A DNA stretch of 64,000 nucleotides from Klebsiella sp. BIGb0138 (lineage in GTDB: Bacteria; Pseudomonadota; Gammaproteobacteria; Enterobacterales; Enterobacteriaceae). The notes under the pieces are model-generated. The model was not told the DNA's origin and ran no database searches. It worked only from the letters and a program-made list of their open reading frames with translations. The stretch lies in NCBI RefSeq assembly GCF_004342285.1, contig NZ_SMCV01000004.1, forward strand, positions 248,001-312,000. Reading direction: 5' to 3'. How positions within the stretch are numbered: the first letter of the stretch is position 1; each line of letters opens with the position of its first letter. Both the position numbers and the translations under genes were made by a program. Below are positions 1-9,193 of this stretch, one piece after another.

Positions 1-508
1 GCCGAAACCGGCGTGCGCCCGCTGCGCCAGGGCCATCCCGATCCGGCCCATCCCGACGATGCCCAGCGTTTTGTGGTGCACATCGGTGCCGAACCAGTCC
101 GCCCCGATGCTTTTGGTCCATTCCCCGGCTTTCACGCGGTTGGCGACTTCCACCACCCGACGCGCGGTGCTCAGCACCAGCGCCATCACCGTGTCGGCAA
201 CGGTCTCGGTCAGTACGGTCGGCGTGTGCATCAGCAGCACTTTACGTGCGTTCAGCGCGTCCACGTCGAAGTTGTCATAGCCGACGGAAATCGTTGAGGT
301 CGCACGAAGCCTGGGCATTTTCTCCAGCAACGCGGCGTCGACTTTTTGGCTCGACCCCAGCAGGCCTTCGGCTTGCGCGAAAGCTTCAGCGTGCTGCTGG
401 ACGGTTTCCGGGTTCAGGTTTTTCACCTGAGTGACGGTAAAGTGTTTTTCCAGACGTTGTTGCAGGTCGTCGGGAAGCGTTTTATAGAGAATAACGGACG
501 GCTTCATG
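1..508 (-). CDS. ghrB: 2-ketoaldonate/glyoxylate/hydroxypyruvate reductase GhrB (partial; KguD role), 3' end outside window
   Basis: The N-terminal 169 residues of a D-isomer-specific 2-hydroxyacid dehydrogenase are visible; the C-terminus lies beyond base 1. The start [19 protein letters not shown] and the Rossmann motif GIVGMGRIG near residue 150 match E. coli GhrB (YiaE/TkrA) as I know it. GhrB reduces glyoxylate, hydroxypyruvate and 2-keto-D-gluconate with NAD(P)H in the cytoplasm. It is the last visible gene of a minus-strand run kguE-kguK-kguT-ghrB and starts 22 bases after kguT ends. In Pseudomonas the fourth gene of the equivalent operon is kguD, the 2-keto-6-phosphogluconate reductase, so this enzyme may serve that step here (inference from order). 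In E. coli ghrB directly abuts yiaD without the kgu genes. Confidence 0.9.
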
Positions 509-530
509 CGGATCTCCGTAGTCTTAAGGA

Positions 531-1811
531 TCAGGCGTGACGAGCGCCAAGCGGAAGTTTTTGATTGTTAGCGGGCTTAACAATTAAAGTAAGCCATACC
601 GAGGCGAAAAGCGCCACTCCCATGAAAATGTACGAGGCCGAAGGGCTGCCGGTGGTGCCGTTGAGGTAGCCAACAAACCATGAGCCAAAGAAGGAGCCTA
701 AGGCGCCCATGCTGTTGATCAGGGCCATTGCGCCACCGGCAACGTTACGCGGCAGCATTTCCGGAATGATGGCGAAGAAAGGGCCATATGGGGCGTACAT
801 CGCCGCACCGGCAATCACCAGCAGCGTATAGGAGGTCCAGAAGTGGTTAGCGCCAACCGCCCAGGAACCGATGAACGCCAGCCCGCCGATCAGCAGCAGC
901 GGCCAGACGAACAGTTTGCGGTTCTGCATTTTATCCGAAGCCCAGGAGACAACGATCATCGCGATGGTCGCAGCCAGGTAAGGTACCGAGGAGAGCCAGC
1001 CCACTTCCACCATGCCCATATTGACGCCGCCGCTGCGGATAATGGACGGCAGCCACAGGACGAAGCCATACACGCCGATGCTCCAGGCGAAATACTGCAT
1101 GCACAGCAGAATCACGTTGCGTGAGCGGAACGCCTCTCCGTAGTTGCGCACGGCTTTGATTCCCTGCTGTTCGCTTTCCAGCTGCGCCTGCAGGGCGGCT
1201 TTTTCGCTCTCCGCCAGCCAGTTGACCTGCGACGGTTTATCTTTGACCAGCACCCACCAGCAGAAGGCCCACAGCACCGCCGGAACGCCTTCAATGATAA
1301 ACATTTCACGCCAGCCGAAGGACTGAATCAGATAGCCGGATACCACCGACATCCACAGCACCGTCACCGGGTTACCGAGGATTAAGAAGGTATTGGCCCG
1401 CGAACGTTCGGATTTGGTAAACCAGTTACTGATGTAAATCAGCATCGCCGGCATGACCGCCGCCTCAACCACGCCAAGAATAAAGCGGATAGCCGCCAGC
1501 GCCGGAATATTGTGCACCATCCCGGTCAACGAAGCGCAGGCGCCCCACAGGATCAGGCACACGAAAATGAGTTTCCGTACGCTGCGGCGTTCGGCATAAA
1601 TTGCCCCCGGAATCTGGAAGAAGAAATAGCCGAGGAAAAACAGGGCGCCCAGTAACGACGAGATCCCTTTGGTAATGCCTAAATCTTCAGTAATGCCCGC
1701 TGCCGAAGCAAAGCTGAAGTTTGCGCGGTCGAGATACGCCAGGCTATACGTGATAAACACGATAGGCATGATGTACCACCAGCGTTTGGTTGCATTGGTT
1801 GAGCTGTTCAT
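531..1811 (-). CDS. kguT: MFS transporter, 2-ketogluconate transporter KguT-like (ACS family)
   Basis: A 426-residue inner-membrane major facilitator with about 12 hydrophobic segments, of the anion:cation symporter group that imports sugar acids. The early segment [14 protein letters not shown] is the D-R-x-N signature of this family's first helix. The start is set at [12 protein letters not shown] because AGAGGC lies 8 bases upstream; an ATG 27 bases earlier (MNLNFRGKP) has no good ribosome site. Its place between a PfkB kinase and GhrB in a four-gene run matches Pseudomonas kguT, which imports 2-keto-D-gluconate. Substrate is inferred from context; D-galactonate or other hexonates remain possible. 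Confidence 0.8.
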   Translation of the reverse strand: MNSSTNATKRWWYIMPIVFITYSLAYLDRANFSFASAAGITEDLGITKGISSLLGALFFLGYFFFQIPGAIYAERRSVRKLIFVCLILWGACASLTGMVHNIPALAAIRFILGVVEAAVMPAMLIYISNWFTKSERSRANTFLILGNPVTVLWMSVVSGYLIQSFGWREMFIIEGVPAVLWAFCWWVLVKDKPSQVNWLAESEKAALQAQLESEQQGIKAVRNYGEAFRSRNVILLCMQYFAWSIGVYGFVLWLPSIIRSGGVNMGMVEVGWLSSVPYLAATIAMIVVSWASDKMQNRKLFVWPLLLIGGLAFIGSWAVGANHFWTSYTLLVIAGAAMYAPYGPFFAIIPEMLPRNVAGGAMALINSMGALGSFFGSWFVGYLNGTTGSPSASYIFMGVALFASVWLTLIVKPANNQKLPLGARHA

Positions 1812-1895
1812 AGGCTTGCCTCTAAAGTTGAGGTTCATGACGCCGCCGCCGTATGTAGGGTACAGGGGAGGCCGTTATCATTATGCTGATCTGGG

Positions 1896-2834
1896 TTACT
1901 CGCCCAGCGCCTCGCGCGTAGGTAATCCTTCGCTGTCCCCCTGGACCTGAATGGCCAGCGAGCCAATCTTGTTACCGCGTTGTACCGCCTGATGCAGCGA
2001 TCTGCCTTCCAGCAGCGCGCTAATCACCCCCACGGCAAAGCCATCGCCGGCGCCCACGGTATCGACAACGTTATCGACTTTTATGGCCGCGACCGCGCCC
2101 TGTTCGCCAGCGGCCGTTTTAAACCAGGCGCCGTCGGCGCCGGTTTTAATCACCACCGCCTGAACGCCGCGGGTGAGATAGAAGTCAGCGATGCCTTCCG
2201 GCGTCTGCTGACCGCTGAGGATCATGCCCTCTTTTAACCCAGGCAGCACCCAGTCGGCCTGGAAGGCGAGCTGATTCAGCTTTTCCACCATCTCGGCTTC
2301 GCTTTTCCACAGCACCGGGCGCAGGTTGGGGTCGAAGGAGAGCGTTTTCCCCTGGGCTTTCATCGTCCTGGCGGCATGATCCAGCAGGGCGTATGAACTG
2401 TCAGACAGCGCGGCGGCCACGCCGCTTAGATGCAGATGGCGGGCGCTGGCGAAGTAATCGGCATGGAAGTCATCCGGCGACAGATGGCTGGCGGCAGAGC
2501 CTTTGCGGAAATATTCCACAATGGGATCGGTTCCATTTTCGACTTTGGATTTCATCTGAAAGCCGGTGGCGTAACGGCTATCCTCGGTAACGCCGCGCGC
2601 ATCGATGCCCTCTTTTGCCAGCGCATGGCGGACAAAGCGCCCGAAGCTGTCCTTGCCGACGCGGCTGACCCAGCCGACGTTCAGCCCCAGGCGAGCAAGG
2701 CCGGTGGCGACGTTCAGCTCAGCGCCTGCGACACGCTTCATAAAGTGTTCAACGTCAGCCAGGTCCCCGGTTTCGGCCGCGACAAACATGGCCATCGCTT
2801 CGCCGATGGTGATGACATCTAATTGGTTTTCCAT
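1896..2834 (-). CDS. kguK: PfkB-family sugar-acid kinase, probable 2-ketogluconate kinase KguK
   Basis: A 312-residue ribokinase/PfkB-family kinase. It opens with VITIGEAMAMFVA and carries the C-terminal ATP/active-site motif DTVGAGDGFAVG near residue 250, with the catalytic Asp in GAGD. The family includes 2-keto-3-deoxygluconate kinase (KdgK); a true KdgK is encoded separately at 53.2-54.1 kb, which argues that this copy acts on another 2-keto acid. In the kgu pathway the kinase makes 2-keto-6-phosphogluconate. The start follows the kguE stop by 3 bases and its GAGGAG ribosome site lies inside the end of kguE, so the two are probably translationally coupled. The specific substrate is inferred. 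Confidence 0.8.
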   Translation of the reverse strand: MENQLDVITIGEAMAMFVAAETGDLADVEHFMKRVAGAELNVATGLARLGLNVGWVSRVGKDSFGRFVRHALAKEGIDARGVTEDSRYATGFQMKSKVENGTDPIVEYFRKGSAASHLSPDDFHADYFASARHLHLSGVAAALSDSSYALLDHAARTMKAQGKTLSFDPNLRPVLWKSEAEMVEKLNQLAFQADWVLPGLKEGMILSGQQTPEGIADFYLTRGVQAVVIKTGADGAWFKTAAGEQGAVAAIKVDNVVDTVGAGDGFAVGVISALLEGRSLHQAVQRGNKIGSLAIQVQGDSEGLPTREALGE

Positions 2835-2837
2835 GGC

Positions 2838-3587
2838 TTACTCCTCGCGTAACAAATTCACATAGCGGCGGGTCACGGCCGTCAGGTCATGACCCTCCAG
2901 CGGAAATTCGATACCGCGCGGGGCATCGGCCGGCAGGTCGTTAAGCAGCGCCAGCCAGCGTGCTGACGCCTCATCGGGAGGAACGGCGCGATACTGCTCA
3001 TGGTGTGGTTCCGCAGCCTTGACGTGGATATAGCTAACGGCGGGGGCCAGATAGCGGGCGGCCTCTTCCGGCGAATCACCGACCCACAGCCAGTTGCCCA
3101 TATCGAAGGTCAAGGTGATCGGCAGCGCATTCACCCGGCAGCTGGCCTTAAAGCGCTGCATCGGCGCCAGCTGGCCGCAGTCGGTCTGGTCATTTTCGAC
3201 CACCAGCGCCATGCCGCTTTCCTGCAGGGTGCGGCGCAGCCTCTCCAGTTCATGGTTGTGGGTGAAGTGGCCGAGAGAGAGTTTCAGCCACAGGGCGTTG
3301 AGGATTTGCGCTTCCTGCAGTAAGGCCGACAGACGCGGGTTGAGCGAACCATCGACTTCAAACAAAGCTTCCGGGGCGGAATAGCAGGCCAGCAGGTTGT
3401 GGCGTTCAATGTTTGCCGCCAGCTCTGGCAGCTGATTAAGCTCGTCAGCGCTGAATAATTCGCGGCGGATTTCCACGCCGTCGGCGCCGGATCCGGCGAT
3501 AAACGGCAGGACAGCGGACTGCCCGCCAAGTGCTTTAACGCGGTCGTAACCATAAGCGGCGGTCACGACAATGATTTTTCTGGCCAT
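2838..3587 (-). CDS. kguE: Sugar phosphate isomerase/epimerase-like TIM-barrel protein KguE
   Basis: A 249-residue protein of the xylose-isomerase-like TIM barrel superfamily. Visible features are SADELNQLPELAANIERHN, the acidic VVENDQTDCG stretch and LTFDMGNWLWVGD, where Glu/Asp residues typical of divalent-metal ligands occur. The start MARKIIVVTAAYG is chosen because GGGAG stands about 8 bases upstream; in-frame codons 63 bases farther out lie over the operator. It is the first gene of the kgu run. KguE of Pseudomonas is annotated as an epimerase with uncertain chemistry, and the same caution applies here. Confidence 0.75.
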   Translation of the reverse strand: MARKIIVVTAAYGYDRVKALGGQSAVLPFIAGSGADGVEIRRELFSADELNQLPELAANIERHNLLACYSAPEALFEVDGSLNPRLSALLQEAQILNALWLKLSLGHFTHNHELERLRRTLQESGMALVVENDQTDCGQLAPMQRFKASCRVNALPITLTFDMGNWLWVGDSPEEAARYLAPAVSYIHVKAAEPHHEQYRAVPPDEASARWLALLNDLPADAPRGIEFPLEGHDLTAVTRRYVNLLREE

Positions 3588-3635
3588 CTGACAAACTCCC
3601 GGTAGCGCTGTAGCGAATCTCTCTATTACGCTAGA

Positions 3636-3649
3636 TGGTACCGGTTCCA
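3636..3649. promoter_or_regulatory. PtxS-like LacI-family operator upstream of kguE
   Basis: TGGTACCGGTTCCA matches its own reverse complement at 12 of 14 positions. It has the central ACCGGT of LacI-family sites and agrees at 11 of 14 positions with TGAAACCGGTTTCA, the PtxS operator of Pseudomonas as I recall it. It sits 49 bases before the kguE start and 49 bases after the stop of the LacI-family gene. On the minus strand it overlaps a possible -35 (TTGGAA) followed 16 bases later by TAATAG, so binding would block the promoter. The promoter call is weak, the palindrome is directly visible. Confidence 0.6.
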
Positions 3650-3697
3650 AAGGAAAGGGGCGGATGTCTAATTTATGATCGCCATCACGAAGGACGA

Positions 3698-4714
3698 TTA
3701 ACGGGAGGTGGAACCGCGGACGATCAGCTCGCCGGAGAAGACCCGCTCGCAGATGGGGTCATTAGTGCCTTCAATCCGGCGCACCACCTGCTCCACCGCG
3801 GCGTAGCCAATCTGCCAGGTGGGCTGTTTGAGAGTGGTAATGCCGACCCCTGCCAGCTCCGCCCATTCCAGCTCGTCGAAACCGAGCAGGCCTATATCGC
3901 TGCCCCAAATCAGGTCGACCCGTTTAAGCGCGCGCGCGACCTGTAACGTCAGGGCGCCGTTGGCGGAAATCACCGCTTTGCGCATGCCGCGATGGCGGGA
4001 GTGAAACTGGCGCAGAACGCTATCCAGCATCGCGCCGTCGTTCAGCGGGACTTCGGCGTTCTCGGCCACGACGCCGGTGTGGCGCTGGAGGGTGGCGCGA
4101 AAAGCGCTCAGGCGTTCGCGGCGCGTGTTCACCGAGCCGAGCGGTTCGCTGAGGAACAGCAGGGCTTCAAAGCCTTTTTCCACCAGATGTTCGGTGGCCG
4201 TGGTGGCGGCCTGGGTATTGTCCAGACCGACGACATCACAGGCGAAGTCGGGGATTTTACGGTCGATAAGCACCATCGGCAGCGCCGACTGCTGCAGGCG
4301 GTTAAGTCCCTCTTCACGCATCCCGACGGCGTTCACCACGATCCCCTCGACCTGGTAGCTGCGCAGCAGGTCAAGATAGTGTAGCTCCTGGTCCAGCTCG
4401 TTGTTGGTGTTACACACCAGCAGGGTAAAGCCCTTTTCGCGACAGGCGGCTTCGATCCCGCTGAGCACATTGACGGAGTAGGGGTTGGTGATATCGGCGA
4501 TGATCAGGCCAATCAGCCGGGTACGACCATGCTTCAGGCCGCGGGCCATCAGGCTGGGGCGATAGTTGAGCTCGGCAATCGCTTTTTCAATGCGCGCCAG
4601 CAGGTCATCGGAAAGCAGGTGCTTTTCGCCGTTGAGGTAGCGTGAAATGCTGGTTTTTCCGGTCTTTGCGGCTTTCGCCACATCGCTGATGGTTGCTCGC
4701 GCCGCTTTCGCCAT
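3698..4714 (-). CDS. ptxS: LacI-family transcriptional repressor, PtxS-like
   Basis: A 338-residue LacI/GalR regulator. Residues 7-55 form the helix-turn-helix and hinge (TISDVAKAAKTGKTSISRYL, then YRPSLMARGLKHGRT); the rest is a periplasmic-binding-protein-like sensor domain (IGLIIADITNPYSVNVLSGI and onward). The start is set at MAKAARATISDV because AAGGAAG precedes it by about 7 bases; an in-frame ATG nine codons upstream lacks such a site. It is encoded directly upstream of kguE on the same strand, separated by 110 bases that hold a PtxS-like operator, so it likely represses the kgu genes and is relieved by 2-ketogluconate or its phosphate. The gene symbol rests on context and general similarity. 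Confidence 0.75.
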   Translation of the reverse strand: MAKAARATISDVAKAAKTGKTSISRYLNGEKHLLSDDLLARIEKAIAELNYRPSLMARGLKHGRTRLIGLIIADITNPYSVNVLSGIEAACREKGFTLLVCNTNNELDQELHYLDLLRSYQVEGIVVNAVGMREEGLNRLQQSALPMVLIDRKIPDFACDVVGLDNTQAATTATEHLVEKGFEALLFLSEPLGSVNTRRERLSAFRATLQRHTGVVAENAEVPLNDGAMLDSVLRQFHSRHRGMRKAVISANGALTLQVARALKRVDLIWGSDIGLLGFDELEWAELAGVGITTLKQPTWQIGYAAVEQVVRRIEGTNDPICERVFSGELIVRGSTSR

Positions 4715-4779
4715 GATGGCTTCCTTTGCTGAAATCTGCACAACACCTTAGCGCGAAAATTCGCTATATCAAGCATTTT

Positions 4780-4805
4780 GCCCGGCAGACGACCTTTTGC
4801 CGGGC
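4780..4805. other. Hairpin between yiaD 3' end and the LacI-family gene 5' end
   Basis: GCCCGGCA and TGCCGGGC form a perfect 8-bp stem around a 10-base loop. It lies 33 bases beyond the yiaD stop on the minus strand and 66 bases upstream of the LacI-family gene start. No T-run follows on either strand, so it is at best a weak terminator or a transcript-end stabiliser for yiaD. Confidence 0.4.
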
Positions 4806-4837
4806 GAAGGAGACGAGGCCAGGACCGGCCACCGCTG

Positions 4838-5500
4838 TTACTGAAGCGGGCTGAGGGTGATTTCTACGCGACGGTTCTGCGCTTTTCCTTCCGCAGTGCT
4901 GTTGCTGGCAATCGGATTCGCCGGGCCCATGCCGCTGGTGCGAATACGGTTTGCCGCCACGCCCTGAGTAATAAGAGCGCTGGCGACGCTCTCTGCGCGC
5001 TGCTGCGACAGGCGCATATTCAAATCCTGACCGCCGGTGCTGTCGGTGTAACCCACGACGTTAACGGCGGTTTTAGCGTACTCTTTCAGCACCATGGCGA
5101 CGCCGGTCAGGGTATTCGCACCGGCCGGTTTCAGGTTGGCGCTGCTGCTGTCGAAGGTGACGTTGTTTGGCATATTCAGCACGATGTTATCGCCATTTCG
5201 CGTCACGCTGACGCCGGTTCCCTGCATTTTCTCGCGTAATTTCGCTTCCTGCACATCCATGTAATAACCGGCGCCGCCGCCCAGCGCTGCCCCGGCCGCC
5301 GCGCCAATCAGCGCCCCTTTGCCGCGATCTTTCTTCGACGAGGAGAGGGCGCCTATGCCCGCGCCAACCAGTGAGCCGATCCCGGCGCCGATGCCGGATT
5401 TTCCTGCTTCTCGCTCGCCGGTATAGGGGTTGGTGGTACAGCCAGAAATCGCCAGTGCGCCGCTAACCACAGCCGCAATCATGAGTACGCGTTTTTTCAT
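4838..5500 (-). CDS. yiaD: OmpA-family lipoprotein YiaD
   Basis: A 220-residue lipoprotein. The signal peptide MKKRVLMIAAVVSGALAISG ends in a lipobox with Cys at residue 21. Residues 35-85 are a Gly/Ala-rich region (GIGAGIGSLVGAGIGAL, then GAAAGAALGGGAGYYMD) resembling a glycine-zipper segment. The C-terminal half is an OmpA-like peptidoglycan-binding domain with NVVGYTDSTGG and the NRRVEI ending. E. coli YiaD is about this size; overexpression suppresses a temperature-sensitive bamD allele, so a link with outer-membrane assembly is suggested but not proven. It is transcribed away from bisC, and 167 bases separate the two starts. Confidence 0.93.
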   Translation of the reverse strand: MKKRVLMIAAVVSGALAISGCTTNPYTGEREAGKSGIGAGIGSLVGAGIGALSSSKKDRGKGALIGAAAGAALGGGAGYYMDVQEAKLREKMQGTGVSVTRNGDNIVLNMPNNVTFDSSSANLKPAGANTLTGVAMVLKEYAKTAVNVVGYTDSTGGQDLNMRLSQQRAESVASALITQGVAANRIRTSGMGPANPIASNSTAEGKAQNRRVEITLSPLQ

Positions 5501-5667
5501 GTTATTTCCTTAATCCTTTTTATTCTTTGTCACCGCACGCGTGACGGTTGATTATGACGCCCGGATGCGGAGAAAATTCCCCGGATAATCTCTCTTTTTG
5601 TAAATAACATTGAACGGTTACCTGACAGACCGTCATAACACCTGCATTCGCTGACCAGGAGCTCGCT

Positions 5668-7998
5668 TTGCCAACCTCATCTGCAACCGAAACGATCTTA
5701 ACCGCGGCCCATTGGGGACCTATGTTGGTTGAAACAGATGGTGAAAATGTCCTCTCTTCCCGCGGTGCGCTGGAGACCTCTTTCACCAATTCCCTGCAAA
5801 CCGCCGTACGTGACCAGGTGCACAGCAAAACCCGCGTGCGCTACCCGATGGTGCGGAAAGGTTTCCTGGTTTCGCCGGAGAGTCCGCAAGGCGTGCGTGG
5901 CCAGGACGAGTTTGTGCGGGTAAGCTGGCAGGAGGCGTTGGATCTTATCCATACCCAGCATCGGCGGATTCGGGACAGCTACGGCCCGGCATCCATTTTT
6001 GCCGGTTCTTACGGCTGGCGTTCTAACGGCGTACTGCACAAGGCGGCGACGTTATTGCAGCGCTATATGAGCCTGGCGGGGGGATACACCGGCCATCTGG
6101 GGGACTATTCCACCGGCGCGGCGCAGGCGATCATGCCGTATGTGGTGGGCGGCAATGAGGTTTATCAGCAACAAACCAGCTGGCCCATGCTACTGGAACA
6201 CAGCGATGTGGTGGTGCTGTGGAGCGCCAACCCGCTGAATACGCTTAAGATTGCGTGGAATGCCTCCGATGAACAGGGGATACCGTGGTTCGATCGGCTG
6301 CGTAAAAGCGGCAAGCGCGTGATCTGTATCGATCCTATGCGATCGGAAACCGTCGATTTCTTTGGCGAAGCCAGCGAGTGGATCGCTCCTCATATGGGTA
6401 CCGACGTGGCGATGATGCTCGGCATCGCCCATACGCTGGTTGAGAACGGCTGGCAGGACGATGAGTTCCTCGCCCGCTGCACCAGCGGCTATGACATTTT
6501 CGCCCGCTACCTGACCGGCGAGAGCGACGGCACGGCGAAAACCGCCGGCTGGGCTGCGGAGATTTGCGGCGTTAGTGAGAGTAAGATCCGTGAACTGGCG
6601 GCCTTATTCCACGAAAATACGACCATGCTGATGTCCGGCTGGGGGATGCAGCGCCAGCAGTTTGGCGAACAAAAACACTGGATGCTGGTGACGCTTGCGG
6701 CGATGCTGGGGCAGATTGGCACGCCGGGCGGCGGCTTTGGCCTGTCGTACCATTTCGCCAACGGCGGCAACCCCACCCGTCGGGCGGCGGTGCTGGGCTC
6801 CATGCAGGGGAGCGTGGCGGGCGGTACCGATGCGGTAGAAAAAATACCGGTCGCGCGAATCGTCGAAGCGCTGGAAAACCCGGGCGCCGCCTATCAGCAT
6901 AACGGCATGGATCGCCACTTCCCGGATATCCGGTTTATCTGGTGGGCGGGCGGCGCCAACTTTACCCATCATCAGGATACCAACCGGCTGATCCGCGCCT
7001 GGCAGAAACCGGAGCTGATCGTCATTTCAGAGTGCTTCTGGACCGCCGCGGCCCGTCATGCCGATATCGTCCTGCCGGCCACCACCTCGTTTGAACGCAA
7101 CGATATGACCATGACCGGTGATTACAGTAACCAGCATCTGGTGCCGATGAAGCGGGTGGTTGCCCCCCGGGATGAAGCTCGCGATGACTTTGACGTCTTT
7201 GCCGATCTCAGCGAGCGCTGGGAAGCCGGGGGACGGGCGCGTTTTACCGAGGGGAAAAGCGATCTGCAGTGGCTGGAAACCTTCTACCAGATCGCCGCGC
7301 AGCGGGGAGCCAGCCAGCAGGTGACGCTGCCGCCCTTTGAGCAGTTCTGGCAGGCTAATCAGCTGATAGAAATGCCGGAAAACCCGGAAAACGCCCGCTT
7401 TGCCCGTTTTGCCGCTTTCCGTGCCGACCCGCAGGCTAACCCGCTGAAAACCGCCAGCGGAAAAATCGAGATTCACTCGCCGACGATTGCCGGTTTTGCC
7501 TACCCCGATTGCCCGCCGCACCCGATGTGGCTGGAGCCCGATGAGTGGCACGGCAATGCCCAGCCGCAACAGCTGCAGCTCCTTTCCGCACATCCGGCGC
7601 ATCGTCTGCATAGCCAGCTGAATCAGACATCGTTGCGCGACCAGTACGCCGTTGCCGGTCGCGAGCCGTTAACGATTCACCCGCAGGATGCGCAGGCGCG
7701 GCAGATTGCCGACGGCGATGTGGTGCGGGTGTGGAACTCGCGCGGTCAGGTTCTGGCCGGGGCGGTAGTCACGGAGGGGATTCGGCCAGGGGTTATCTGT
7801 TTGCATGAAGGGGCGTGGCCCGATCTCGACCCGCAGGCGGGGATCTGCAAGAACGGCGCGGTGAACGTGCTGACCAAAGATATCCCTACCTCGCGGCTGG
7901 GCAACGGCTGCGCTGGCAATACGGCGCTGGCGTGGCTGGAAAAATATGCGGGGCCCGCGTTGCCGCTTACGGCGTTTGATCCGCCGGCCAATGCATAA
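5668..7998 (+). CDS. bisC: Biotin sulfoxide reductase BisC
   Basis: A 776-residue molybdopterin (bis-MGD) oxidoreductase of the DMSO/TMAO reductase family, nearly collinear with E. coli BisC. It reduces d-biotin d-sulfoxide to biotin in the cytoplasm and also methionine S-sulfoxide. The [12 protein letters not shown] segment near residue 110 provides the active-site serine region expected of the DMSO-reductase group. It lacks a Tat leader, consistent with a cytosolic enzyme. The start is a TTG at 5668 with CCAGGAG ending 5 bases before it; no ATG nearby fits the family N-terminus (LTAAHWGPM). The last 32 bases overlap yiaC on the opposite strand. Confidence 0.93.
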   Translation: MPTSSATETILTAAHWGPMLVETDGENVLSSRGALETSFTNSLQTAVRDQVHSKTRVRYPMVRKGFLVSPESPQGVRGQDEFVRVSWQEALDLIHTQHRRIRDSYGPASIFAGSYGWRSNGVLHKAATLLQRYMSLAGGYTGHLGDYSTGAAQAIMPYVVGGNEVYQQQTSWPMLLEHSDVVVLWSANPLNTLKIAWNASDEQGIPWFDRLRKSGKRVICIDPMRSETVDFFGEASEWIAPHMGTDVAMMLGIAHTLVENGWQDDEFLARCTSGYDIFARYLTGESDGTAKTAGWAAEICGVSESKIRELAALFHENTTMLMSGWGMQRQQFGEQKHWMLVTLAAMLGQIGTPGGGFGLSYHFANGGNPTRRAAVLGSMQGSVAGGTDAVEKIPVARIVEALENPGAAYQHNGMDRHFPDIRFIWWAGGANFTHHQDTNRLIRAWQKPELIVISECFWTAAARHADIVLPATTSFERNDMTMTGDYSNQHLVPMKRVVAPRDEARDDFDVFADLSERWEAGGRARFTEGKSDLQWLETFYQIAAQRGASQQVTLPPFEQFWQANQLIEMPENPENARFARFAAFRADPQANPLKTASGKIEIHSPTIAGFAYPDCPPHPMWLEPDEWHGNAQPQQLQLLSAHPAHRLHSQLNQTSLRDQYAVAGREPLTIHPQDAQARQIADGDVVRVWNSRGQVLAGAVVTEGIRPGVICLHEGAWPDLDPQAGICKNGAVNVLTKDIPTSRLGNGCAGNTALAWLEKYAGPALPLTAFDPPANA

Positions 7999-8407
7999 TC
8001 CAGGTCGGCTGTAGCGTGTCGTCCTGCCATGCGCAGTCTTCTATCCGGAAGCCTTGCGCATGGTAAAAATTCACCGCCTGGACGTTTTTTTGGTACACCT
8101 CGAGGCTGAGCCAGGCGTAGTGCTGTTTGACCTCGTCCAGCAGCGCGCGGCCGATCCCCTGGCGGATAGCCTTCGGCGCGACGAAAAGCGCGCCGATAAA
8201 ACGTGACTCCAGCACGCTGATGAAGCCTTTTATCTCTCCGTCCTCTTCCCATGCCCAGGTGCTGGCGGCAGGCAGATAGACATCGCGTACCACCGCGACG
8301 CTATCGTGCCAGTACGTTTCATTGATAAAGGGATGCGCGTGAATCGTGCTTTCCAGCCACAGCGAGAGCAGCTGATGGCTATTTTTAGCGTCCCACTTGC
8401 GGATCAT
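7967..8407 (-). CDS. yiaC: GNAT N-acetyltransferase YiaC
   Basis: A 146-residue GNAT-fold acetyltransferase. The acetyl-CoA loop is visible as [11 protein letters not shown] near residue 82, followed by [16 protein letters not shown] of the C-terminal fold. E. coli YiaC has been reported to acetylate protein lysines; the cellular substrate here cannot be read from sequence. Its start lies 23 bases inside the end of tag, so tag and yiaC form one minus-strand unit. Its 3' end overlaps bisC convergently. Confidence 0.9.
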   Translation of the reverse strand: MIRKWDAKNSHQLLSLWLESTIHAHPFINETYWHDSVAVVRDVYLPAASTWAWEEDGEIKGFISVLESRFIGALFVAPKAIRQGIGRALLDEVKQHYAWLSLEVYQKNVQAVNFYHAQGFRIEDCAWQDDTLQPTWIMHWPADQTP

Positions 8408-8966
8408 CCTGGCCTCCGGGGTGGCAAAAACAGCCTGTCACATGGTCGTTGACCAGACCGCAGGCCTGCATAAAGGAGTAGCAGATCGTTGAGCCGACAA
8501 ACTTAAAGCCGCGCTTTTTCAGCGCTTTTGACAGCGCATCGGAGGCGGGGGTGGTGGTCGGAATTTCCGCCAGCGTCGCCGGATGGGAGATCTGTGGCTG
8601 ATTGTCGACAAAAGACCAGACGAAATCAGCGAAAGCGTCGCCGTTTTCTTCCATCGCCAGGAAGGCGCGGGCGTTGCCAATAATGGCCTGAATTTTCCCG
8701 CGATGGCGAATGATACCGGCATTCTGGAGCAGACGTTCAATATCGGCGTCATCCATGGCGGCGACGCGAACCGGATCAAACTGATGGAAGGCCTGACGAT
8801 AGTTTTCTCTTTTTTTCAGTACCGTAATCCACGACAGCCCGGCCTGCTGGCCCTCAAGACAAATCATTTCGAACAGCTTACGGGCATCTCTTTGCTCAAC
8901 GCCCCATTCGCTATCATGATACTGAATATAGAGCGGGTCCTGGCTTACCCATCCGCAACGTTGCAT
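8385..8966 (-). CDS. tag: 3-methyladenine DNA glycosylase I (Tag)
   Basis: A 193-residue DNA repair glycosylase that excises 3-methyladenine. The zinc site of the family is visible as Cys4 (MQRCGW), His17 (YHDSEWG) and the C-terminal His and Cys of NDHVTGCFCH. The catalytic Glu lies in CLEGQQAGLSW near residue 38. It is about 6 residues longer than the E. coli protein because of a different C-terminal tail after the zinc site. The gene overlaps yiaC downstream; 227 bases separate it from the divergent yhjY. Confidence 0.96.
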   Translation of the reverse strand: MQRCGWVSQDPLYIQYHDSEWGVEQRDARKLFEMICLEGQQAGLSWITVLKKRENYRQAFHQFDPVRVAAMDDADIERLLQNAGIIRHRGKIQAIIGNARAFLAMEENGDAFADFVWSFVDNQPQISHPATLAEIPTTTPASDALSKALKKRGFKFVGSTICYSFMQACGLVNDHVTGCFCHPGGQDDPQVGR

Positions 8967-9193
8967 GTCTCTCTCCCTTTAGTCATAAAACTTACCTGCT
9001 CGCCTTGACGGCTGAAAGATAAAGATAATAGTTAATACAGGGATACCACTCCCCAATATACCCACCCTTTTTGATGTTGCATGTGCACTAGCCGCATTCG
9101 CTCGCCTAATCACATTATTCGGGTATTCAGGGCCGCACATCCCATAAAAAACACAGCAACAGCGCCTGTTTGGCTCTTTATGGAGTCGCATTA

